Shown: positions 12,024 to 25,045, counted from the first letter of the stretch. The stretch: 64,000 nt of DNA from Dysidea avara (GCF_963678975.1 NC_089280.1:15908780-15972779); one strand, 5' to 3'. The notes: a model not told the origin generated them from the sequence alone. Translations and numbers: made by a program.

Positions 12024-12539
12024 CAGTGTTGGGAGTAACGCGTTACGTAATATTAGTATTACTTTTGTGGTAACTAAGTAATATAACGAAATACGCTACA
12101 AAAACGAGTAATATAACTGATGTTACTTTACTTACAAATGTAACGCGTTACCAAAGTAATATAGTTACTGTAACGAGTCTAATATTACATAATATTATTA
12201 CTACAAGTAACAAAGTTACTGATCTCATTAGTTATCCTCTGAGTAACGCCTAGCCACAACGAAGTAACGAAGTCTACTGAATGAAGCTTATTCACCAGCT
12301 TCTTACTTATAACCAAGATTTGCACATTGTCCAACAATACAATCATGGCACGTGATAAAGTGGTAGTTTCACACGTGACAGCTAAAGGCTGTGGACACAA
12401 ATTAATATAATATGTAATATTATTATAGTTACTTTATTTTATGGGTAATATGTACGTAACTGTAACTAAATAGTTCAGTTGCAAGTAATATGTAATATAT
12501 GTAACTAGTTACTTTTACAAAGTAACTTGCCCAACACTG
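12024..12539. mobile_element. hAT miniature element, CAGTGTTGGG ends
   Basis: Ends are CAGTGTTGGG and CCCAACACTG, with perfect 8-bp duplications TGTATAAC (12016-12023 and 12540-12547). The 516-bp interior is rich in GTTAC/GTAAC repeats. The matching site in segment B (about 36312) is empty, so this insertion postdates the segmental duplication or was lost cleanly from B. Confidence 0.85.
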
Positions 12540-12734
12540 TGTATAACATATATAATTGACATGATAAGTAAAATAAGACTAAAGTTGCATTTGCTATACG
12601 TATATTGCTCTAGTATACAAGCAAGAACTCTCTACCATAAAAGGGCTAGGAAAATCTATATGTAGCAGACTATAGATGTAATATATGGCACTATTATCAT
12701 AACTTCCTACAGTGAATGTACTTAGTGACAGTTG

Positions 12735-12855
12735 CTATTGATGACAAAGAGTAGACACATGTATGTATATGGGAGCTAAAGGTCATCATGTGAGTGGTTA
12801 ATAGCAGCATTTTAAGGGGAATAACATTACAAGTCCCATCTGATAATACTTGTTA
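12735..12855 (+). promoter_or_regulatory. Conserved upstream module (gene 3, distal)
   Basis: GAGCTAAAGGTCA ends at 12785, followed by AAGGGGAATAACATTAC and AGTCCCATCTGATAAT. It lies ~1.5 kb upstream of gene 3 in the direct orientation. Confidence 0.48.
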
Positions 12856-13443
12856 CTAAACGTATGTGCTAAGATTAAGGAAAGTTATTAAATTTTTCCA
12901 GTGCATGATATTGCTCATTATAGTTTCTATGTGTATCGGCAGTAGGACAGTAAGAAATAGTCAACCCTTGTGATATATAAGAGGAGCCACTATTAAATGC
13001 ATATTGATTAAATACAAAAGTTTCAAATCTCAGTTGTGTGGCTTTTAAGGCACTTTATAAGAATGCTAGTTGCATGGAGATAACTTGCCAGGTTGGAATT
13101 TTTCTGCATTTGATGGAGAACAAAGATTCTGACTCACAGTAGACTTTATGCAGGTCCCTAGTGGGAAAGTAAAAACTGATGATGATAGGTACATTAATTT
13201 AACCTGCATAGGGAAATGTTAACAGTTGCTTGAATGCTCCATCAGAAATGTATATATTCAACGTCATCATACTGTACATATATGGATGCTTGTACAATGC
13301 AAGTTATCCCTCACATAGCACATAGGAATATGGGCAGCATACATACTCCAATTAATTTCATCACAATGTGACACTGTTGTCATAATTTCCTGTAGTTTGA
13401 AAAAGCTGGTAATCTTTTAAATACCATAACAATAACCAAACGT

Positions 13444-13600
13444 ATGGATGTGTGGGCTAAAGGGATTTTAAGCGGCTCAACCAGGAAATCATTGTATGAT
13501 AACAATGTGCATGTGTGGGCGAAAGGTCATGGTTTACAGCAAGACAGTTATATATGGGAACTTAAGATTTCCATGCAAGTCCCATCAGATAGTGCTATGA
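13444..13600 (+). promoter_or_regulatory. Conserved upstream module (gene 3, proximal double)
   Basis: GGGCTAAAGGG (13454-13464) and GGGCGAAAGGTCA (13517-13529) are followed by AAGTCCCATCAGATAG. It is ~0.7 kb upstream of gene 3 and conserved at gene 6. A 67-codon open stretch here (13444-13647) is not convincing as a gene. Confidence 0.48.
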
Positions 13601-14149
13601 ATATCCATTATCACCATACTGTGAATCTTCCTATACACATGTGTTGAGATTTACAAACAATTTAAGAATTAAAGCAATACTGCAACAGTGTATATACTTA
13701 GATCTCCATAATAATGTCATCTCAAATAAGATCATGCATGTGCATGTTCTTAGTCAAGATTGTAATGTGCTATATATAGCGCTGTATGTGTATTGTGACA
13801 TATTATTTCACTTTCTGTAAAGAACAATGCATATAAACAACAAGTGTTAAACACAATGCAGGATATCATTTGATCACATCTAGTAGCTAGACAAGTTTAC
13901 TCGGCTGAGCTAGTAAATTAAGTTTCATTCTATATAGACCGACTAACAACTAGGCGATGGCTACTACACATATGTAGGTGTAGTACTACAAAAGCACGAT
14001 CTCATAGTGATAAATTAGGCAATAGAACAAATTAAGTGCACTACACAAATATGTAAATCTATAGTTCCCACAAAATCACACTGATAAGGTGTTTTTCTCA
14101 TGGTTGATAAACTTATTCAACATGAATGGTAAAGGGAAGTACACTCAAT

Positions 14150-14189
14150 TGATGGTCGGTGAGGGGAAGTCAACAACCAGCCTATAAAA
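14150..14189 (+). promoter_or_regulatory. Core promoter of gene 3
   Basis: An AATTGATGG block, then GAGGGGAAGTCAACAACCAG, then CTATAAAAGC with the TATA box at 14183-14189. The start codon is at 14260. The block is conserved in gene 6 and, on the minus strand, at pseudogenes 2 and 5. Confidence 0.62.
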
Positions 14190-14259
14190 GCAACACGTGC
14201 TCTGTGCTGTGTTATATCATTTCAAACCAGCTCAGTGACTAACTACTACAATTACGAAG

Positions 14260-15181
14260 ATGACTAGAATTGCTACAACAGCAAGTCTCATATTGGTAGT
14301 ACTCATATATAAAGGTGAGGATCTCACTCATATGTTGAAACATTCTGGAATACAGATATATTTTTAACACTGAATAGGAGATGCTAAAGTTGAGCTTAAT
14401 CTTTCAAGTACCCTTCACAGTGGTGAAACAGTCAATGGAAGCTGTATTTTTACTGGAGTAAAGAAACCCAGGTATATACGGATCAGTGGGATGGGTCAAA
14501 ATTGTACAGTTGAAGGAGAAATTGCAGCAGGTCTTGCTCTACAACATGCAAACTACATTAACAACTTTAAGATTACCTGTTTAAAGAGTAACATTTCTTT
14601 TGACTTAAAATGCAACACTAACAACAAGAATGAAATGATCAGTAAACCAGTTCAAGGTAAATAGCACAACATGCATAGAATGATTTTTACATTCTACATT
14701 CTATGTACCTACAGTGGTATCTGATCACGAACCAAAGATAGTCAGTCCCCCACTCAATGCTACTGTTACTAGACCTGGTCTACCCATCACTTTATCATGT
14801 GAAGTGGATGGTGATCCAAATCACTACTGGGTGGGATGGTTTTATAAAAGTTCCATAATCCAAAATGGAGATGATGATCACTCTGTTTCTGTGTCTCCAA
14901 GCTTCAGGTCACTACAAGGCACCACTCACCACCTCACTGTCCACTCTGTGAAACATGATGGCAAATATCAGTGTCTAGTGTTCACTATAAGAGATGGAAG
15001 TGTTGTAGATCAACTAACCCATCAAGTGACTATCAGTAAAAGTACATAAATACATGTACAGTTGAAATTTACATGTTTAAAATGTTCTCCTTTTCTTACT
15101 CCAGGAAATAGTGAAATATCATTGTCATCTTCTCCATCATCGTTGCCATTGTTGGATACTTTGTCTGGACTTTTGTCCTAA
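14260..15181 (+). CDS. Secreted Ig-domain protein with one four-Cys domain (gene 3)
   Basis: Four exons: 14260-14314, 14378-14656, 14715-15041 and 15105-15181; 245 aa; introns 58-63 nt, all phase 1. Residues 1-18 are a signal peptide (MTRIATTASLILVVLIYK). Residues 19-111 are the four-Cys domain (GSC, QNC, ITC, LKC), only roughly half identical to that of gene 1. Residues 112-220 are the Ig domain, almost identical to gene 1. The last 25 residues are Ser-rich and end LLDTLSGLLS; these could be a plain tail or a marginal GPI signal. A TATA box lies ~70 bp upstream of the start. A TATG microsatellite begins just after the stop, at the boundary of the duplicated segment. Molecular function is not recognisable beyond the Ig fold. 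Confidence 0.83.
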
Positions 15182-15228
15182 TGAATACATGTACTTGTAT
15201 ATGTTTAGCCAAACATGTACTTATCTGA

Positions 15229-15366
15229 TGTATGTATGTATGTATGCATGTATGTATGTATGCATGTATGTATGTATGTATGTGTGTATGTGTGTATGTG
15301 TGTATGTGTATGTGTGTATGTGTGTATGTGTGCATGTGTGAATGTATATATGTATGTATGTATGTA
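15229..15366. repeat. (TATG)n / (TGTGTATG)n microsatellite
   Basis: About 135 bp of TATG units with TGTG and CATG variants. It starts ~45 bp after the gene 3 stop and ends ~28 bp before the A/B segment joint. The corresponding site after gene 6 has only a short TGTATGTACATATAT stretch. Confidence 0.9.
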
Positions 15367-15393
15367 TTTAACATTGATATGCTGCACATATTA

Positions 15394-18300
15394 TGGAAGA
15401 GCTAGATAAATACAAGATAGTTTGGATGCTCACAGTATTCACACTGAAATTGTAGCATGTATGTCATTCTTAAACCATGCAGTACATGTGGCCTCATTAA
15501 CAGACATCACACTGTAAGAAATGAAGTGTGCCCTGTGACACCAAAATAGCACACTTTGGTGTCATGGAGCACACTTTTTGTATGCAAAGTGCATTTCATT
15601 TTTTACAGTGCATAATTAATAATTATAGTGCTATACGGCATGGTTTCAATGGTGAGGACCAGGAGGTCTTACAACGAGATCATAGTATTTATTTTCCATT
15701 GACTGTGCATCTTTGGACTGCATGGCATGCTATGACTTAAACTAATGAATCCCTTGTTCCCTTTAGAAGTATCATCTGCAGTATCAATTGATTAGTAAAT
15801 CTGCAATACATATTGGATATCGGCTTGGATATAAAATGTGTTATTGGTACAGCCTTAATAATGGCACCTGCAGAAGAGTAACTAAAACAGTCTATTATAT
15901 AAAAGATTTTCTGATAGTACTTGATACAAGAAAGCCGTTCAAATGCACTTGTGTGGCTTAGCAGCTATTGGGTCTCAATGATTATGTTAAAAGTGCCAAA
16001 ACAGGCCCTAAGGGATGTCCTGAATTATTGTTTATAATAGTAGCTACACATTGCTCAACTTTCACAGAAAACGTGGTGTGTTTATATCACAAAGTGAACA
16101 ATTCTTGCAAAATTTGTCACTTAGTCATGCTACTACAAAGCCATTATGCATATTCTAAATACATCGTGTATGTCTAGTCATTTCTATTTCCTTGACATGT
16201 TTTTGGAAGCATTCTCGTAAGAGATTTGTTTTTGAGTCTTTTCCCTTTGATTGCTTAAGCCATATGCAACTACAGACTGCATCAACCACACAGTTACACT
16301 ATGCTTGTATATAATTATATATTTACCATTCATTAATCATATGTAGCAGGGGAGCATCCATAGGGATGGATGCACTGTGAGCATGGTAGTAGGTAGCTAT
16401 ATAAAGCATGAGGTCTGGGGGCACAGAAGCTGTAAGTATTTCACATGTTTCAGGACCGAAATTTTAAATAAAAATTGTTAATTTGATAATAGAGCAGGGA
16501 TTTAGCTAAGTGATAAAAGATAATGAAACAAGAGATGAATGAAAATAATACAGCATATATAGCTCAGTGGGAAAATCCCTACTTTGGAATTGAACAAATT
16601 TGATGTAGAGTATAGCTTTTATGGCATATATCAAAGTAATAAATCACACTTTCTAAGTGGTCTACATTGATCAAGAGCTGAATGGAGGGATCAGTGACTG
16701 TCATGAAATCAGCTATGAGCCTAAAATCAATATAAGAATGACATAGGACATACGAAGGACTAAGTGTATTTAATTCCTAGCAGGATGCATAGCTAAGCAT
16801 GCTCATGGGTTGGTGCTGCAGATGCAAGTTTCATACTCAGTGGAGGACTCTTAATAGTGTTACATGTAGTGATTGTTCTATTAGAGTACATATTTGACTG
16901 ACCGCTCTAGTAGAGACTGCTCTAGAGAATTTTTTTTTTAGGGTAGCGGTGGTAGTGAAGGAGGGAAATGGGTAGGGGGAATGATGTGCTTGAACTACCA
17001 TGTCTGCAAAAACTGAGCATAAATTACGAGCATAGACATAACAGGTTATAATAACAGTACTACATATTGTCATTAAAAAGTTATGTATCATAAAAAAGTT
17101 TAGTAACATTTATGTGCCCATGCATGTGCCTGGTTTATGCAGACTCCCAGTCACCTTTTTTATCTGGTGATATAGACATGTACATGTAGTTATTTGTAAA
17201 GCCATATAGTCCAGGCCATGCAGTAAGCTATTTAATTGTCATGTTTGACAAAATTGCAAACAGAAATGGTAGCAAGAGACAATTAAACACCAAAACATGA
17301 CAGTGTACACTAAATGCAGTCTCCCTCTACCAAACGTGCAACAATAAATGTTGGTAACTAAAATGCAGCATCAGTAGAATGAAGCCGTATACCCATAAGT
17401 TGCCAATTATATCATAGCAGTCATAGAATATATTAGTTATTTACCCTAGTTCTTGGCTTTGCCTCGGACTTGTGTCAATATCTAAGATAATTCAATTACC
17501 CTGCTGCTTAAAAAATGGAATTGCTGAAAAACTTCATTCAGATTACTATTCAGGTCAGTGGCCAACTGGGTCAGCAGTACTGGCCCACTTACAATGCTGG
17601 CACTGAATGATATAAATGTACAACTGTACATGTACTAAAATAGGATAATAAAATATACATATGGGTGTTTTTGTGTGACTCCGTACACTATGCAGGAATA
17701 CATTTTGTGAATTTGTCCAGGAGTGCATGTATTCATTCATACTATAGTCATTAATAGATGACTTATTTTAAATCTCCTTGTATATGCATAAAGAATTAAC
17801 CTTTTGTATTGATATGCTACAGGAATCAGAAATTTTCCCTAAATGGTTAATGCCACTCACATCACACAACAAAGTAACCTTAAACCACACACATCTGCCT
17901 GTGGCTATTGTTATCACCCATGCAGTCATGTTGTGGTAACAGATGAGATTTGTGGTAGTGTTAATAGGTACATTCCCATTCGTAACAGTCTGCTACCCAC
18001 AGGCATGCATGGGAGTATCATGCATAAACTAATGATTTTCAATAAAGCACTGAGCTAAATTTTGTAGTTCATGCAGTCTATTGTGAATGAATATCTACTG
18101 TACATGTGTGTTAAGCATGCAAAAGTTCATGGCTCTCAGTAATATAAATGGTGTCAATGCTTGTAATGATATTAGTGATACTGCATTGCTACAGTAATTA
18201 ATGTATGAGAAAATAACAAACTATGCAATGTGGAAGTTTGACATGATGACATGTACAGGTCCAACAGAAGCCATGTAGTTTCTTCCTATATCCAATTTAG

Positions 18301-18735
18301 TAATTTTCATTACATGACTTCCACTGTTTATTAACAAAGCATATGCAGCATCTATATACTCATGATCACAATATACATTGTCACTTGCAGACAGTAATAT
18401 GCTATAACTATTACAAATAGGGTGTATGGAAGTTAAGCATTAATGCTGTAGTACGTATGGTTTTAACTAATATGTGTAGCAAAGCTAATGTTTGAGTGCT
18501 CAATTAATATACAAATTACAGAGGTGTACTAATTGCATGTTATATCAATATGGTATATATAGATTGCCTGCATATATAGTATAATTTACACTATGAGCAC
18601 AGTGTTATTTGGTAAAACTATTTTATTAAAAATTTAACAACATTTACTTTTACAACACAGTTGTATAATACAATATATATACAATACATGATTTTGTGCA
18701 TGCTTTATTCAATTCATTGTCATGTATCAGTTGTC
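15394..18735. other. Gene-free start of segment B
   Basis: A close copy of 1-3342 with small indels. No gene supported. A degenerate mini-repeat pair (TTCTATTAGAGTA, GCTCTAGTAGAG) lies at about 16868-16930. Confidence 0.6.
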
Positions 18736-20323
18736 CTATGTCATCAATCTTGGCATGATATCAAGTAGTGAGGATAGTTGATTATTCTCTTCTGTAACAT
18801 AGAAGTATATATTGAATTTCATTGTGGAGTTAATTGCAGTTAAATTACCATTAGCAACAGCCACTTGATGTGCCACTTCATCTACAGCTCTTCCATCCCT
18901 TATAGTGAACACTAGACACTGATATTTACCATCATGTTTCACAGAGTGGACAGTGAGATGGTGAGTGGTGCCTTGTAGTGACCTGAAGCTTGGAGACACA
19001 GAAACAGAGTGATCATCATCTCCATTTTGGTGGATGATGGAACTTTTATAAAACCATCCCACCCAGTAGTGATTTGGATCACCATCCACTTCACATGATA
19101 AAGTGATGGGTAGACCGGGTCTAGTAACAGTAGCATTGAGTGGGGGACTGACTATCTTTGGTTTGGATATCACTGCGGGAGAATAAACACCATATCATAC
19201 CATTTGCAGTCATACGTATATATTCTATATATGTGGAATTATTACTGAACATACCTTGAATGGTTTCAGTTTTCTTTTCTTGTGTATCAGTGAAGCATTT
19301 TAAGTCAAAAGTAATGTCTTTTTTTAAACAGGTGATATTGAAGTTGTTAGTATAGTTAGAAGATTGTAGAGCTTCTTTACCTCTTAGAAAACCTCCATGA
19401 ACTGAACAATTTGAATTCTTTTGCAGCTGAACTTTTATAAATGATGGTTTCTTTTCACCAGTGAAAATGCATCTACCACTGACTGTTTCTCCAGCATATA
19501 TAGTACTTGAAATGCTTAGTTCTACATTGTTTTCTAAAACTGTAAAACAATATGTACATTACAGCCATTAGTATAACTTATGTTCTACCTTGAATGATTT
19601 TATGTTTCTTTGCTTGTGTATCAGTGAAGCATCCCAAGTCAAAAGTAATGTCTCTTTTAAAACACGTGATATTGAAGTTGTTAGTATAGTTGGAAGATTG
19701 CAGAACTTCTTTACCTCTTAGAAAACCTCCATGAACCGAACAATTTGAATTCTTTTGCAGTTGAACTTTGATAAATGATGGTTTCTTTTCACCAGTGAAA
19801 ATGCATCTTCCATTGACTGTTTCTCCAGCATATATAGTATTTGAAATGCTTAGTTCTACATTGTTTCTTCCTGAAACTATAAAACAACATGTATAGCCAT
19901 TAGTATAACTTATGTTCTATGTATGTACCTTGAATGGTTTTATGCTTCTTTGCTCGTGTATTAGTGAAGCATCTCAAGTTAAAAATAATGTCTTTTTTAA
20001 AACAGGTGATATTGAAGTTGTTAGCATAGTTGGAAGATTGCAAAGCTTCTTTACCTATTACAAAACCTCTGAGAACAGAGCAATTTGAATTCTTTGGCAG
20101 TTGAACTTTTATAAATAATGGCTTCCTTTTACCAGTGAAAATGCATTTTCCACTGACTGTTTCTCCAGCATATATAGTACTTGAAATGCTTAGTTCTACA
20201 TTATTTCCTGAAACTATAAAACAAGATGTACATTATAGCCATTAGTATAACCTATGTTCTCTCACCTATAAAACAGAGAGACATCAGTATGCTAGCTGTT
20301 GTTATGATTCCAGAGATCTCCAT
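18736..20323 (-). CDS. Secreted Ig-domain protein with three four-Cys domains (gene 4, duplicate of gene 1)
   Basis: This is the counterpart of gene 1 in the second segmental copy, with stops offset by exactly 15,393 bp. Exons: 20323-20266, 20207-19929, 19870-19589, 19533-19255, 19172-18849 and 18791-18736. All exon lengths match gene 1 and the frame is open throughout (425 aa). The signal peptide is MEISGIITTASILMSLCFI. The first four-Cys domain differs clearly from the second and third, which are close to each other. The Ig domain has only two or three amino-acid differences from gene 1. The tail reads SSLLDIMPRLMT. Promoter motifs and introns are conserved with gene 1. Retention of the frame in both copies suggests both are functional. 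Confidence 0.82.
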
Positions 20324-20413
20324 TGTACATTGACTTCAGTTATAGACAGTTATATATTATAGGTACACTGGTTTGTACTGTTTGAACTATGTGAACCACT
20401 CAGAGTCAGCTGC

Positions 20414-20462
20414 TTTTATAGCTTAACTGTTAACTTCCCCTAAATGGATGTGATTCCCCTTT
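20414..20462 (-). promoter_or_regulatory. Core promoter of gene 4
   Basis: The same layout as gene 1: TATAAAA on the minus strand at 20414-20420, GGGGAAGT at 20433-20440 and AGGGGAAT at 20453-20460. Confidence 0.6.
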
Positions 20463-20879
20463 GACCAAATATAGCGTAGTTATACTTCAGTGAATTTTTG
20501 TCTTAGCCACTGCCAGACCACCTTAATAGAGTTACAATTAATGGTACTGCTATAATATGTAAGATATTATTTTAGTCATGAATTGACACAAACAGGAGCA
20601 GCAACAGCAAAACACCTACTGACTAAGAGTGTCTTCTGTATTGAGGTATGGGGTGTCTAGTTTGTATGGATTTGATGATGGATCACATAATGGCAGTGTA
20701 AACAGTTGTGTTTGTCTAAGCACATGTTGGATGCAGAAGCTGTTAAAGAGTACTGTCCTAAATAAAGAACTTTTACTATATATCAGCAAGATTATGTAAC
20801 TACATACTACAAGAGGGGAATATATATACCAGATGGAAGGTTTCATTGTTATCATAACTACCTGTGAATGTACTTAGTG

Positions 20880-21020
20880 GCAATCATTGTAGATAAAAAA
20901 AAAAATAATAAAAAAAATAACAATGTGTAGACAAGATATGTGTGGGCTAAAGGTCATGATATGAGCGGTTCATATCAAAGGGAATAAGTTTACTAGTCCC
21001 ATCTGATAATACTTGTCAAT
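20880..21020 (+). promoter_or_regulatory. Conserved upstream module with DR1-like site (gene 4)
   Basis: GGGCTAAAGGTCA at 20944-20956, followed by the AAGGGAATAAGTTTAC and AGTCCCATCTGATAAT blocks. An A-rich insertion (about 20896-20920) splits its 5' part relative to gene 1. Confidence 0.5.
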
Positions 21021-22020
21021 ACACTGACCATTATCACCACAGTGCAAAGCTTACAGGTATGTAGCTTCCCGCATAGTGACACTGCCGTGACTCATGATCA
21101 CTTCATAGCTAATTGTGTACCTTGTCTCAGCTCTACGTGATGTTGTTGTTATACATGCATGTAATATTTAATTTCTAAAGTATATGAATGTACTAATGTT
21201 TGTGCACTTGAGTTACTAATGCTGTACTTACATATCAGTTTATGCTACCAAGTATCTACAGCAGTAGATGACCATGCCAACATACAAATGGATATTTTGT
21301 ATACAACTCAAAAGTTATCATTGCATTGCCCACACACTTCACTCAGGTGGGAAGTATACAGCTCATAAGGGAAAAACCAGCAAAGCATGTCATTGCTGGA
21401 AGAATTTCCTGTACTTTGAGGAGGATAATGATTTGAACACTAGCAATAGACAGCCACATGGATGTGTGGGCTTTAGGGGCTTATACAGTCTACCATGCAT
21501 GTGGTTATGTATGTAAATGGTTCATGTAAGCAATGCATAACCAAGTAATTCTAGCAATTATTTGTCCCTGGATAACCAGACGGTTAATAATACTTGCAGC
21601 AGTTGTGTAAAGTCATTTGAAGACACCACTACTAGCATTTACATGTATACACATGTTTAGCAATTTGATAAGAAGCACTATATTGTAGGAAGCCCTTGTC
21701 ACCCACTAAATTTTAGCTAGCCTCTAAATGTATAATGGCAATATAGTACGCATTAGTGCAAAAAATCACGATCAAGAAATTACACATAGCAACATATCAT
21801 GCTGTTACTAGGATGTCACTGAATGCTGTAAATATATAATTTACATGATTGGGTTGTGTTTAACACTATAGCCATTTATAACATTGTCAAATGAAAGTGA
21901 AATAATATCTCATCATAAATACTGTAGCTTTGTATACCACATGCAATTTACACTTACACTGATACATTTATATAGAGTACATTACATCATATGATCTCAC
22001 TAGAAAAAAAAATACAACAT

Positions 22021-22135
22021 GATGATTATCAAATGGGACTTAAACATGTTAAATTCCCCTTGTTTGTGCGAATCCGATCACAACATGATGACCTTAAAAT
22101 TTAACCCACACACACCCATTGTCATCACACAACGA
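22021..22135 (-). promoter_or_regulatory. Degenerate inverted module, second segmental copy
   Basis: The counterpart of 7211-7340, with the same block order. It is now separated from pseudogene 5 by the 4.86 kb insertion. Confidence 0.4.
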
Positions 22136-23131
22136 TTGTCCCCATAAAAGTCATACAACAAGCTGGTATTCCCCATGTTGTATAACATACATACAATCTA
22201 ACTGATCATCAGTACACTGTATGTAATATGCTATCTAGACATCCTTTTAAAACCATGCATGTAATACACCAGTTAGGCTTGAGTCTATTATGCTCCAAAA
22301 TTTGCCTATTATACTTTTTGGCATTTCCCTAATTTTCTGCTTATTATGCTTGTTTTTATGCTTTTCAGAAATGCATTATGCTTTTATTTTGTGTTTTTTC
22401 TTTGTGCAGAGAAGTTCTTCATATGATACAAAGTAAACGGAGAAGTGTCACTTCAACTGCAACATACAAATAATAGCAATAGCTTGAAATTGGATGTGTT
22501 CCAGAGTTCGTAGGCATATTAGAGCAGGGGGTCTGGGTGCATATCTATAGTCCCTTAGAAGCTATAGACATTTTATTGTCTAATATCTTTGTAGTTTTGT
22601 ATGCAAATAAAATATTATGCATCGTTTCTGATTGATCATCTGAGTTGCATCAATTGGTATTCAAAGGACAGCAACCGCTCGGTATAATATGTAACATCAC
22701 CATGCCAAGAACATATTAGCCTCCTGGGGATAAACACTTAATAGTTCTCATTCTCTCTGTTGCATGCGATGACTATTCTATTAGAGTGTTTGACTGTTCT
22801 ATTAGAAAATCTCGATCTTTTGGAAGTACTTTCCTGGTTTGATATTAACCTCAGTCTCACTCCAGACCTCGTGCACTATTTTCAATGTCCAGACATTCAC
22901 TAGCTATCTGACTAAACACTGACCTTATTATCATTAGAGCTTCTATTGTATTGTTTTCCAATCGAGTTTCTTATAATCATAATCATCATAATCACAAAAT
23001 CAGACGATGAGACGTGTTATATGAGAATGATTTTTTCCCCCGGGCTAGATGGAATGCCCTTACCACTACCCCCAGCACTGGCTGTCAAGTGCTGGACAGT
23101 TGGATAACACCAGTGACTATTAAGAACAAAG

Positions 23132-24127
23132 CTATTCGAGGGCATCGGCATTAAGCCTGCCCTCAGAATAGGCCACAGATGTTGGACAATGTACAGTAGA
23201 GTGATAAACCCTCAAACACATAATGGCTGATCTTAATAAAGAGAAGCAAAGTCTGCATCTCATCCAGTACAAACACCGACTAAAATTCATTTCCCACTTG
23301 TCAGCCAACATGGAAGCAAGTTTCTTATACACTGTGGTTGCAGTTAGCCCCATACCTCCACAAGCAGAAAAAAACCAGTGGATAAAAGCAAGCCCTCTCA
23401 ACCTCTCATCATAAGCATGTCTCTTCTCTTGCTCAATAGTTACATAGTACTGGGACAATGGAGAACGTGAATAGGAGCTTGCAAATGGGTTAAACACCCT
23501 AATGTCAAAAAACGCATGTTGCCTATTCGGACCCCAAAAGTCCCGGGCCACAACCTCAAGTCGTGCACCATCCTCTCGATTAGCAGTGGCATACTGTAGA
23601 GGCTTGCTATCCAAAGGCTGGAGAGCAGGCCCAATGCCAACATCAGTGCACACCTCACTAAGAAGTTCAGCTGTTAGATTACGCAATTCGTTATGGAAAA
23701 TAGATGGAAAACCACCACAAGAGCAGCTGAATGCATGTTGAACAGTAAAAGATTTGCCACACACACAAGTCTGAGGCAGGTTGGGAACCTCCCAACCAAA
23801 ACATAGACAAAGAGCATCGCTAAACTCACACTTGGGCATAGCAAGTCCATGATCAGCAAAGGGGAGAGTAGTTAACCAACCCGATGCACCGCAGCATTCA
23901 GAAGCAGCCTCAAAAACACATTGTAAAGAAGATGAGAGGCGATCAGGAAAAGACTTAGCTAGAGAATTCAAGACATCACAGCGAGAATACCTTGCATCAC
24001 GCTTGCACTGAAACATATGCAGAGCTCTCAACCTGTAGCCTTTTCCAGGAGTGAGATCAACAAAGTCCTGCCATCCATCCTGTGCAACTTGATGGGAGAG
24101 GACAAGTACAGCATACATAAAATGCAC
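23132..24127 (-). mobile_element. Non-LTR-like retroelement protein, C-terminal fragment with RLE-like endonuclease
   Basis: A 331-codon open frame. It shows a zinc-finger pattern CVCGKSFTVQHAFSC followed by HNELRNLTAELL. Next come EDGARLEVVARDFWG and AFFDIRVFNP (acidic residues in a restriction-like-endonuclease arrangement), then GGMGLTATTVYKKLA and RCRLCFSLLRSAIMC. I recognise this as the C-terminal part of a reverse-transcriptase protein widespread in sponges and cnidarians. Assignment to the RLE-type LINE group is inferred. It is a partial copy, with a related upstream piece at 25861-26289. No host gene function is suggested. Confidence 0.7.
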
Positions 24128-25045
24128 CCTTAGGCTGATAATGTGTAGTTGTAGTTGTGCACCTATGCTTTCTATCTATCCACCTGTTTATACAGGCTGA
24201 GTTGCCTATGAGCCTTTTCTGCAATGCAAAAATAATGCAAAAATGGCAAAAGTGTGGGGGCCGAGTAGGGGTGCTTTGTACAGAAGGGGTAACGTTTCGA
24301 GATGTTCCCCGTGAAGAAAGCACAAGAAAACTCTGGTGAGGCTTATTAACTATCTTCCTATGTAGGGGCACGCATTTTCGTATTTCTTGAATAGCTAGTC
24401 CTACAGTTTGGTTTTGTTTTCCTTCCAATGGCTCTCTGTACAAAGGACCCCCTTTCGCCATTTTTTGCATTGTGACATAATTGTGGAAAAGGCCCATTAA
24501 TTGTATCTATACATACATTCTGCCACCATCTGATGCCGGACACTATAGAATTAGTTGAACACACTGACGTATCCATGGAATTCTGGTAGCGCACTTTTAT
24601 CCTTTGAACTCTTTTAGTGTTCAGCCACATGTAGTAGCTTGTTCTTTGTTTTCGTCTTGCAGTGTATCCATGGCATCACGTGATCATTTTATGACACATG
24701 GTCCAGCACAAAATATAACTAAAATAACACTTGTAGGTGCCAGGCAGTCGAAACATTTTATTCTACATCCCACTGTATTGCCCCCAGCCATGTCTTAATC
24801 CAGTTCTCTGATCCAGAGCCATTTCCTCGTTTAAATAACAGGAGAATGATCACGTGACACAAACTGTGTATATACAACTACATAAATATCCAAAGATTTA
24901 AGTTCTGATATAGTTTAGTGTCATCATTTTTGTGGAAGTTAAGCTACATTGTTTGTAGGCGTGAGATTCAATACCTTGGGCATGTGAGCGTGAGATTGCA
25001 CCTCAAATTGTGAGAATCATGCCAGAGGCGTGACAGTTGAGAGGT

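Larger units (their letters stand above)
12548..14149. other. Gene-free upstream region of gene 3
   Basis: Matches 36320-37860. Two copies of the DR1-bearing module are listed separately. No other feature is supported. Confidence 0.5.
1..15393. repeat. Segmental duplication, copy A
   Basis: Copy A carries gene 1 (-), pseudogene 2 (-) and gene 3 (+). It matches copy B almost continuously; for example, 1-50 aligns to 15394-15443 and the stop of gene 1 to that of gene 4 with an offset of 15,393. It is private for the elements at 5583-6286, 10216-10925 and 12024-12539. Its left edge may extend beyond the window. Confidence 0.85.
20463..22266. other. Gene-free spacer upstream of gene 4
   Basis: Matches segment A from 5077 on, without the 5583-6286 element. 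It carries a ~110 bp extra block at about 20510-20622 and the regulatory module at 20880-21020. No gene supported. Confidence 0.5.

Noticed and set aside
15105-15181. C-terminal transmembrane helix
   Set aside because: The only hydrophobic stretch is ~12 residues (LPLLDTLSGLLS) with Asp and Ser, too short for a membrane span; a weak GPI signal remains possible.
15096-15409. Several open frames on both strands around the TATG tract
   Set aside because: They encode only Met-Tyr-Val-Cys or His-Thr-Ile repeats produced by the microsatellite; the plus-strand frame also conflicts with the conserved exon 4 frame of gene 3.
23132-24127. 331-codon open frame as a host gene
   Set aside because: The zinc finger, RLE-like acidic motifs and terminal YKKLA/RCRL block match a widespread retroelement protein, and it lies inside an insertion absent from segment A.
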